Assembly: GCA_903889745.1 (NCBI GenBank)
Contig: CAISYO010000204.1
Span: 1-37,474, forward strand
From: an uncultured Bacteroidota bacterium
Lineage (GTDB): Bacteria; Bacteroidota; Bacteroidia; Flavobacteriales; Flavobacteriaceae
Reading direction: 5' to 3'
DNA length: 37,474 nucleotides
A model generated the notes under the pieces. That model searched no databases. It saw only the letters and a list, made by a program, of their open reading frames with translations, and was not told the DNA's origin. Of the stretch, positions 31,837-37,474 are shown piece after piece. Within the stretch, counting starts at the first letter, position 1; each line of letters starts with the position of its first letter. A program made the position numbers and the translations under genes.

Positions 31837-31878
31837 GGATATTTGGTGTTGGAATTTGGAATTTTAGTTATTGGAATT
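31837..31878. repeat. 7-bp-period array downstream of the ClC gene
   Basis: GGATATT, TGGTGTT, GGAATTT, GGAATTT, TAGTTAT, TGGAATT in 7-base register, including two exact tandem copies. It lies in the 170-bp spacer between the ClC stop and the Fic operator. Confidence 0.5.
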
Positions 31879-31916
31879 TACCTTTTAATTGAACTTAATT
31901 GGTTCTTGTACTTGGC

Positions 31917-33734
31917 TTACTCAATTATCATAGATTTCAAGCGGAGTCTGTATTTTTCTAACACGAGATGTTTGTGGATAAAACCAAGAAAGATCCCATC
32001 TTTTAAAACAGGGAGGACTTTACAATCAGAAGTGTCAAATTTATCCATTATGGTTTCTAAGGTTTCATCGTAGAAAATGATCTCTTTAGGAGGTTGCATG
32101 ATTTCCTCGACAGCGGTATATTTAACTTTAAATGCTGAAAATACAATTGGACGAATGTCATCCAATACAATTAATCCAATTAAATGATTGTCATTGTCTA
32201 AAACAGGAAAGAAATGTTCGTCTGATTCTTGAATTTTTTGCACCAATTCCTCTAAGCTATTACTCAATGAAATCGGTTGATAATCAGTTTGAATTAATTT
32301 TGAAACGTCAATAGAATTAAGAATATTGGTGTCTCTATTATCGGTGAAAACTTCGCCCTTATCGGCTAAATTTTTGATATCAAAAGAATAGGGTTCAAAA
32401 CGTTTAGAAATAGCAAAACTTACCGAAGATACAATCATTAATGGAACCATTAAATTATATCCTCCTGTAATCTCTGCAATAAGGAAAATAGCTGTTAATG
32501 GTGCATGAAACAATCCGCTTAGTATTCCCGCCATTCCTACAAGCGTAAAGTTTCCAACAGGTAATTTTGATAGTCCTAAAATATTAACGAAATAAGCCAC
32601 ACAAAACCCTAAATAAGATCCTACAAATAAAGAAGGGGCAAAATTTCCGCCATTACCTCCAGCACCAAGCGTAAAACTAGTTGCATATACTTTAATTAGC
32701 ATCGTTGCGCTTACAAACAGTAATAGAATCCATTTAGAATCTTTAAAAGTTTCAAAAAAAGTATTTTGCACTAACTTTTCAGGATTATTATCTGCTAATA
32801 GTTTAATACTTTCATACCCTTCACCAAATAAGGATGGAAAAAAGAAGATTAATATCCCAAGAATTCCAGCCCCAAAGAATGCTTTGTTAATGTAATTGAA
32901 TTTTAATTTGGAAAAATAATGTTCAATTTTCCTGAAAGTTCGTGCATAATTAATGGAAACAAAACCGCTTAAAATCCCTAAAACAACATAATAGGGTAAA
33001 TTATGAAAATCAAAAAATTGTACTTTTTTAAAGGAAAATAAAACATCTTCATTTAGCATTATTGTTGAAACTAATGCTCCAGTGGCAGCACTAATCATTA
33101 TTGGAATGAAGGCCGTAATACTAATTTCGGTTAAAACAACTTCTATTGCAAATAATACGCCGGCAATTGGAGCGTTAAAAGCCGCACTTATTCCGGCTGC
33201 AACACCACATGCTAATAGTAAGGTTCGGTCTTTATAGCTAAGTCTGTAATTTTGCGCATAATTACTACCAAAGGCCGCTCCTGTAATGGTAATAGGTGAT
33301 TCTAATCCGGCACTTCCACCCATGCCTACAGTAAACGAACTTGTAATTATTTGTGCAAACATTTGTTTTCGAGGCATAATACCACGTTTTTTTGCAACAG
33401 CATACATGATTTGAGCTGTACCTTTTTCAATGGAACCATCAAGCACTTTTTTAATGATAATTACTGTAATTATAATTCCAATAACAGGTAAAGTACTGTT
33501 ACTAAAAGGTAGGTGAAAAATTTCATCAAGATTTTGAGACGATTTAAAAACCCAATGGGCAAAAGTTTTTAATACAATTACTGCAAGTGCAGAGGATATT
33601 CCTACTAACACACAAGACAAATAAATAAATTGTCGAGGTGTTAACATTGCTTTTAATAAAAAAATAAAACCCTCTAACCGTCTAAAATTCTTATATAGTA
33701 TGGTTTTAAAGTAATTTCTTTTTTTTGATGACAT
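31917..33734 (-). CDS. ClC-type chloride channel/transporter with CBS domains
   Basis: 605-aa membrane protein: about 430 residues of ClC membrane domain, then two CBS domains (DYQPISLSNSLEELVQKI and VEEIMQPPKEIIFYDETLETI). The selectivity and gating motifs are GGSAGLESPITITG (GxExP gating Glu), GAGGNGGNFAPSLFVG and GVLFAIEVVLTE. In the last, the residue matching the internal proton-pathway glutamate of E. coli ClC (E203, LFIIEEM) appears to be Val, so tight Cl-/H+ exchange is doubtful and channel-like behaviour is possible. The CBS pair probably senses nucleotides. Upstream a near-match box (TACCTTCG, complement 33754-33761) may be the promoter. It follows the alkD-like gene on the same strand with 55 bp between. 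Confidence 0.9.
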   Translation of the reverse strand: MSSKKRNYFKTILYKNFRRLEGFIFLLKAMLTPRQFIYLSCVLVGISSALAVIVLKTFAHWVFKSSQNLDEIFHLPFSNSTLPVIGIIITVIIIKKVLDGSIEKGTAQIMYAVAKKRGIMPRKQMFAQIITSSFTVGMGGSAGLESPITITGAAFGSNYAQNYRLSYKDRTLLLACGVAAGISAAFNAPIAGVLFAIEVVLTEISITAFIPIMISAATGALVSTIMLNEDVLFSFKKVQFFDFHNLPYYVVLGILSGFVSINYARTFRKIEHYFSKLKFNYINKAFFGAGILGILIFFFPSLFGEGYESIKLLADNNPEKLVQNTFFETFKDSKWILLLFVSATMLIKVYATSFTLGAGGNGGNFAPSLFVGSYLGFCVAYFVNILGLSKLPVGNFTLVGMAGILSGLFHAPLTAIFLIAEITGGYNLMVPLMIVSSVSFAISKRFEPYSFDIKNLADKGEVFTDNRDTNILNSIDVSKLIQTDYQPISLSNSLEELVQKIQESDEHFFPVLDNDNHLIGLIVLDDIRPIVFSAFKVKYTAVEEIMQPPKEIIFYDETLETIMDKFDTSDCKVLPVLKDGIFLGFIHKHLVLEKYRLRLKSMIIE

Positions 33735-33789
33735 TGTATTGTTGTATTTTTTACGAAGGTAAATTTTTAAACTGATAAATAAAACAAAA

Positions 33790-34455
33790 TTAAAGTAATC
33801 GCAAAGCTTCTCTTGAACTTAAAGGTTTTAAGTTTGTCGATAATACAAAGTTTTTAACGCCAATAGGATTAAATCTGCTATAATCTCGTAAAGCCCAACC
33901 AATGGCTTTTTGAATAAAAAACTCGTTAGAGTGCTTATGCTTTTCGCATTCTGATTTGAGTAATTCAAAATTTGTTTTTTCTTTGTAACTCAACTGAAAT
34001 AATAGCGCACTTCGGTTAAGCCACATGTTATTTGAATTAGAAAATCGTTCAATAACATTAAAGGTTTCTGATGGAAATTGTTTTAAATAACCTCCCAATA
34101 AATATTTTGCTATTGTATCAACTGAATCCCACCATGAGTTGGTTATTATAAGTTTTTCAATGAGATATATATCTTCAATAGTGTAGTTTTTTTTGAATTC
34201 TTTTACTAACAAGTCGATAGCACATATGTGAAATTCTCTTTCTTTCATATTGAATAATTCCCAAGCAATATTTCTAAAATTAGACTTAATCTCAATTTCG
34301 TGTGCAAGATATTTTGTTTTGAAAATAGTTCTTCGTTGTTCCGTTTTTATACCCAAAAAAACAAACTTATTTTTCATATATTTTTCCATTGGAATTGCTA
34401 TAGTTCTATTCGATACAGCTTTATAATCATGGAAAATTGATTCACAAAATTTCAT
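33790..34455 (-). CDS. AlkD-like DNA alkylation repair protein
   Basis: Predicted HEAT-like-repeat DNA glycosylase that removes alkylated purines without base flipping. The 221-aa protein is entirely helical repeats. Residues matching those used by Bacillus AlkD are visible: SWWDSVDTIAKY (Trp and catalytic Asp), WLNRSALLFQL (Arg) and FIQKAIGWALRDYSRFNP (Trp). Its ATG lies 14 bp inside the end of the upstream AcpH-like gene, so the pair is translationally coupled, though the two functions are unrelated. Assigned by motif only. Confidence 0.85.
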   Translation of the reverse strand: MKFCESIFHDYKAVSNRTIAIPMEKYMKNKFVFLGIKTEQRRTIFKTKYLAHEIEIKSNFRNIAWELFNMKEREFHICAIDLLVKEFKKNYTIEDIYLIEKLIITNSWWDSVDTIAKYLLGGYLKQFPSETFNVIERFSNSNNMWLNRSALLFQLSYKEKTNFELLKSECEKHKHSNEFFIQKAIGWALRDYSRFNPIGVKNFVLSTNLKPLSSREALRLL

Positions 34456-35038
34456 AGAGTTCAGTTATTTTTATTTTACTAGATTCTTTTAATTCTTCAA
34501 AAAATAAAGTGAATTCGTTTTCAAATTCTTTATAATTGTTTTTAAGTTCTACTACCGCTTCATGCATCGCAACTCTATGGTGTGTTTTGTAATCCATTTG
34601 TAAAAGAATTTTTTCAATTCCGGTTACTGATGCATAACTTTCAAACCAATTTTGAGCTACTAAATAAGGAACAATTTTCTTGGTTTTTTCTGGAAGCAAA
34701 TCAAGATTATTTTCTAATATTTTATAAAAATTTTTCGAAAAATCGGGTAGCGAAATCGCATTATATTTTCCCCAGTTTTTCGCTAAAAAATGATCATATA
34801 AAATATCCATAATTACACCTGAATAATGACCATATTTTTCATGTAATCGATGCTTACTTTGTCTGTAAATAGGATGTGCATCAGTATAACTATCGATGTG
34901 CCGATGTAGTAAAATTCCATGCTGTAACTCTTTCTCATAATTTAGATATTGGCTCCCTTTGACGCTATCGGCCATAAAATTGCCAACTTTTATCAAATCA
35001 TTTGCACCAGACAAATAAACATGAGCCAGATAATTCAT
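34442..35038 (-). CDS. Acyl-carrier-protein phosphodiesterase-like protein (DUF479)
   Basis: Resembles AcpH, the metal-dependent hydrolase that removes the 4'-phosphopantetheine arm from acyl carrier protein. I use the ATG at 35038 (198 aa, MNYLAHVYLSG), the canonical family start; the tracked 35089 start adds 17 unrelated residues. Conserved blocks are GNFMADSVKG, GILLHRHIDSYTDAHP and HYSGVIMDILYDHFLAKNW, which supply the His/Asp metal ligands of the HD-like fold. It is divergent from the glmM-type gene and overlaps the AlkD-like gene by 14 bp. Confidence 0.88.
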   Translation of the reverse strand: MNYLAHVYLSGANDLIKVGNFMADSVKGSQYLNYEKELQHGILLHRHIDSYTDAHPIYRQSKHRLHEKYGHYSGVIMDILYDHFLAKNWGKYNAISLPDFSKNFYKILENNLDLLPEKTKKIVPYLVAQNWFESYASVTGIEKILLQMDYKTHHRVAMHEAVVELKNNYKEFENEFTLFFEELKESSKIKITELYEIL

Positions 35039-35107
35039 TTTGGTAAATTCTTTTTGTAAATATAAAAAAAATAGTCGTGTATGTGTCACTTTGCCAACTA
35101 CATCTTT

Positions 35108-35115
35108 TATATTTG
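35108..35115 (+). promoter_or_regulatory. Putative -7 box TATATTTG for the phosphohexomutase gene
   Basis: Exact TAnnTTTG match 24 bases before the ATG at 35140. A TTG occurs 14 bases upstream of it, shorter than usual spacing. Confidence 0.45.
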
Positions 35116-35139
35116 TAGTTTAAAATTAATTTGTAAAAA

Positions 35140-36537
35140 ATGACATTAATAAAATCGATTTCTGGAATCAGAGGAACTATAGGTGGAGCAGTAGGAGATA
35201 ACTTAACGCCAGTCGATGCTGTGAAATTTGCATCGGCATACGGTTCATTTTTAAAAATAAGACACGCTTCAAAAGGAAATGAACGATTAAAAGTAGTCAT
35301 TGGACGCGATGCACGAATTTCGGGACCAATGATTCATAATTTAGTCATGAATACTTTAGTTGGTTTAGGAATTGATGTCATTGATTTAGGCTTATCAACA
35401 ACACCAACAGTTGAAATTGCGGTGCCACTAGAAAAAGCAGATGGTGGTATTATTTTAACCGCTTCTCATAACCCAAAACAATGGAACGCATTAAAATTAC
35501 TCAATGAAAAAGGAGAATTTTTAAGCGGAAAAGAAGGTGAATTAATTTTGGAAATTGCAGAAAAGGAAGCATTTGATTTTTCTGATGTCGATAATTTGGG
35601 TGAAGTAACTGAGAATAATGCCTATATGGATATTCATATTGATGAAGTACTTGAATTACCTTTGGTTAATGCTGATTTGGTAAAAACCAAAAAGTTTAAA
35701 GTGGTTGTAGATGGTGTTAATTCTTCGGGAGGTATCATTATTCCTAATTTATTAGAACAAATGGGCGTTGAAGTGGTAAAATTATATTGTGAACCTAATG
35801 GTCATTTTCCACACAATCCAGAACCATTAAAGGAGCATTTAGGTGATATATGCCAATTAGTTGTTGCAGAAAAAGCCGATTTTGGAATAGTAGTGGATCC
35901 AGATGTAGATCGTTTAGCGTTTATTTCTAATGATGGAGAAATGTTTGGCGAAGAATATACTTTGGTAGCTGTTGCCGATTATGTTTTGTCTAAAACACCT
36001 GGAAATACCGTTTCAAATATGTCTTCTTCTCGCGCCTTAAGAGATATAACCGAAAAACATGGCGGAAGCTATCAGGCAAGTGCTGTGGGAGAAGTAAATG
36101 TAGTCGAATTAATGAAGAAAACCAATGCGATTATTGGCGGTGAAGGAAATGGAGGGATTATTTATCCATCTTCACATTATGGACGCGATAGTATGGTTGG
36201 CGTTGCTTTGTTTTTAACCTATTTAGCCGAACAAGATAAAACGGTAGCCGAAATTAGAGCAGGTTATCCACAATACTTTATGAGTAAAAATAAAATTGAA
36301 TTGACGCCTCAAATTGATGTAGATAATGTATTGGCTACCTTAACAGATAAATACAAATCCGAAAATATCACAACAATTGATGGTGTAAAAATTGATTTTC
36401 CTACCGAATGGGTGCATTTAAGAAAATCAAATACAGAACCAATAATTCGTATTTATACTGAAGCGCCTTCACAAAGCGAGGCAGATGTTTTAGCAGAACG
36501 TTTTGTAAAGGAATTAAAAGAGATAGCAGGAATATAA
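35140..36537 (+). CDS. glmM: Phosphoglucosamine mutase-type phosphohexomutase
   Basis: Converts glucosamine-6-phosphate to glucosamine-1-phosphate for UDP-GlcNAc, hence peptidoglycan and LPS. The 465-aa protein starts LIKSISGIRGTIGG. The phosphorylated serine is S109 in ILTASHNPKQWNALK, the metal loop is VVDPDVDRLAF (about D253-R258, where DGDxDR is commoner), the sugar loop is GGEGNGGIIYP, and the phosphate-binding loop is RKSNTEPIIRIY. These fit the alpha-D-phosphohexomutase superfamily. I favour GlmM over a general phosphoglucomutase/phosphomannomutase because of the length and the GEGNGG loop, but specificity is not certain. It is a single-gene unit with its own promoter and terminator. 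Confidence 0.88.
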   Translation: MTLIKSISGIRGTIGGAVGDNLTPVDAVKFASAYGSFLKIRHASKGNERLKVVIGRDARISGPMIHNLVMNTLVGLGIDVIDLGLSTTPTVEIAVPLEKADGGIILTASHNPKQWNALKLLNEKGEFLSGKEGELILEIAEKEAFDFSDVDNLGEVTENNAYMDIHIDEVLELPLVNADLVKTKKFKVVVDGVNSSGGIIIPNLLEQMGVEVVKLYCEPNGHFPHNPEPLKEHLGDICQLVVAEKADFGIVVDPDVDRLAFISNDGEMFGEEYTLVAVADYVLSKTPGNTVSNMSSSRALRDITEKHGGSYQASAVGEVNVVELMKKTNAIIGGEGNGGIIYPSSHYGRDSMVGVALFLTYLAEQDKTVAEIRAGYPQYFMSKNKIELTPQIDVDNVLATLTDKYKSENITTIDGVKIDFPTEWVHLRKSNTEPIIRIYTEAPSQSEADVLAERFVKELKEIAGI

Positions 36538-36542
36538 TTTAT

Positions 36543-36572
36543 AAAAAAGAGTAACTCGGGTTACTCTTTTTT
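36543..36572. terminator. Bidirectional intrinsic terminator
   Basis: AAAAAAGAGTAAC / GTTACTCTTTTTT with a TCGG loop, A- and T-tracts on both sides, between the convergent glmM-type and hydrolase genes. It touches the hydrolase stop codon at 36572. Confidence 0.9.
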
Positions 36573-37438
36573 TATTCAATAAATTTAAGAATGGTTTCGA
36601 TTACTGATGGATCACCAACGATTTTGAGATGTCCTAATCCTTCAGTAATAAATAATTCAGAATGTACTAAGTGTTTGTCAATATGATAGGCAGAATTAAC
36701 CGAAACATCTTCGTCATTTTGATCGTGAATCACAAGAACAGGAATTTGCACCATTTGCGCTGCTTTATAGGCTGAATAATCATCCATTTCTCCTCCAAAT
36801 TTGGTTTCAAAATGATCTTTTATACGCAAACCATATTCGGGTTTAAGTTTTAAATTTTTAACAAAATCATCAATAATATCTTGAATTATATCGCCACTTC
36901 CAATGGTTACCGCTTTTTTTACGACTAAATTTTGTTTTATCGCATTTAAGATCGACATTCCTCCTAAAGAATGACCAATAGCATATTCAAAAGGGCCATA
37001 TTTTTGTTCCATTTCTAAAATAGACGCAATAAATTCGGGCATAATTGAAAAATTACCTTTCGATTTTCCATGCGCTGGAGCATCAAAACTATACACCATA
37101 AATCCTTTTTCAAGTAAGGCATCTGCTATTTTTACTAATTGAGTACCTCTGCCAGACCAACCATGAACTAATAAGACTTTCTTATTACTCGCCCCGTATT
37201 CATATACCACAATTTCTTTATTTATTTTTGGAACAAACAACGGAAACTGTTGGCTATTTTGATCCATTGCCAATTCTCTTTTTGGTATTTTATGGCGTAT
37301 AGGAGTTGTAAATAATTTTGCAGCATACAAAGTGGCTAATTTTGTAGAAAAAGCTTGTAAAAATTGCGCAATTACACTAATTATTTTAGGGATTTTTTGG
37401 CTTGGAACCACTTTATTTGTATTTTTTGACATGCTCAT
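36572..37438 (-). CDS. Alpha/beta hydrolase
   Basis: 288-aa alpha/beta-hydrolase-fold protein, serine esterase or lipase-like, substrate unknown. The oxyanion strand is VLLVHGWSGRGTQ, followed by SFDAPAHGKSKG. The nucleophile elbow is AIGHSLGGMS (Ser), the acid is in VIHDQNDEDV (Asp), and the catalytic His is in EGLGHLKI. Residues 1-60 are a basic, helical lead (IAQFLQAFSTKLATLYAAKLF) that may lie at the membrane but is not a clear signal peptide. The start is 37438 or the in-frame ATG at 37432. The upstream promoter is largely outside the window. Confidence 0.87.
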   Translation of the reverse strand: MSMSKNTNKVVPSQKIPKIISVIAQFLQAFSTKLATLYAAKLFTTPIRHKIPKRELAMDQNSQQFPLFVPKINKEIVVYEYGASNKKVLLVHGWSGRGTQLVKIADALLEKGFMVYSFDAPAHGKSKGNFSIMPEFIASILEMEQKYGPFEYAIGHSLGGMSILNAIKQNLVVKKAVTIGSGDIIQDIIDDFVKNLKLKPEYGLRIKDHFETKFGGEMDDYSAYKAAQMVQIPVLVIHDQNDEDVSVNSAYHIDKHLVHSELFITEGLGHLKIVGDPSVIETILKFIE

Positions 37439-37474
37439 TACTTTTTACGCAAATTACAATAAATTAAGGTAAAT

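Noticed and set aside
31828-32073. 81-aa + strand ORF near the ClC gene end
   Set aside because: Its first part is translated from the heptamer array and the rest is antisense to the ClC CBS region.
1-37474. CRISPR array, tRNA/rRNA genes, prophage, insertion sequence or integrase
   Set aside because: None seen. The short-word arrays have no constant repeat with unique 25-40 bp spacers, and no transposase or integrase motif appears in any long ORF.
1-37474. -33 TTG promoter elements
   Set aside because: TTG triplets are frequent in this DNA. None stood at a convincing distance from the TAnnTTTG boxes I listed, so I did not annotate them.

Overview
This window looks like core chromosome from a member of the Flavobacteriaceae, most likely Flavobacterium or a close relative. 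The DNA is A/T-rich. Several genes are preceded by the Bacteroidota -7 promoter word TAnnTTTG, and Shine-Dalgarno sequences are not evident. One secreted nuclease ends in a type IX secretion (T9SS) sorting domain. There are no rRNA or tRNA genes, no CRISPR array, and no transposase, integrase or phage gene.

Layout. (1) 1-5.5 kb, + strand: a surface-polysaccharide cluster (5'-truncated YfhO-type membrane protein, GT-B glycosyltransferase, Wzx-like flippase). (2) 5.5-7.7 kb: a secreted repeat protein of unknown function, a small membrane protein overlapping a Smr-domain protein, and a putatively surface-exposed lipoprotein. (3) 7.9-10.8 kb: cysteine desulfurase, an SRPBCC protein with pyrE, and a NUDIX hydrolase head-to-head with pyrE. 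(4) 10.9-14.8 kb: an M14 carboxypeptidase-like protein, a DEAD-box RNA helicase and a zinc-ribbon methyltransferase. (5) 14.8-18.9 kb: coaD and ddl facing a PASTA protein, an RluD-type pseudouridine synthase and yaaA. (6) 18.9-24.9 kb: a PabA/TrpG glutaminase coupled to a fused 2-oxoacid dehydrogenase E1, then an M1-like protein that lacks HEXXH and ends in a putative outer-membrane barrel. (7) 25-27 kb: a T9SS endonuclease I. (8) 27-33.7 kb, - strand: LOG-family protein, uvrA, a Fic protein with a C-terminal DNA-binding domain, and a ClC-CBS protein. (9) 33.8-37.4 kb: AlkD-like glycosylase, AcpH-like phosphodiesterase, glmM-type mutase and an alpha/beta hydrolase.

The genes are mostly housekeeping and I see no clear undescribed multi-gene system. 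The most interesting structure lies between genes. At least seven spacers are built from degenerate short words repeated in strict register with periods of 7, 8 or about 9-10 bp. Two of these, both between convergent genes, switch orientation in the middle so the array becomes a large palindrome. A separate 73-bp inverted-repeat element of interspersed-repeat type lies upstream of the methyltransferase gene. The best regulatory candidate is a perfect 18-bp inverted repeat abutting the promoter of the Fic gene, whose product carries its own putative DNA-binding domain.

Limits: all family names come from reading motifs in the translations, not from database searches. Promoter calls rest on the -7 word only, because I could not find convincing -33 TTG elements at proper spacing.
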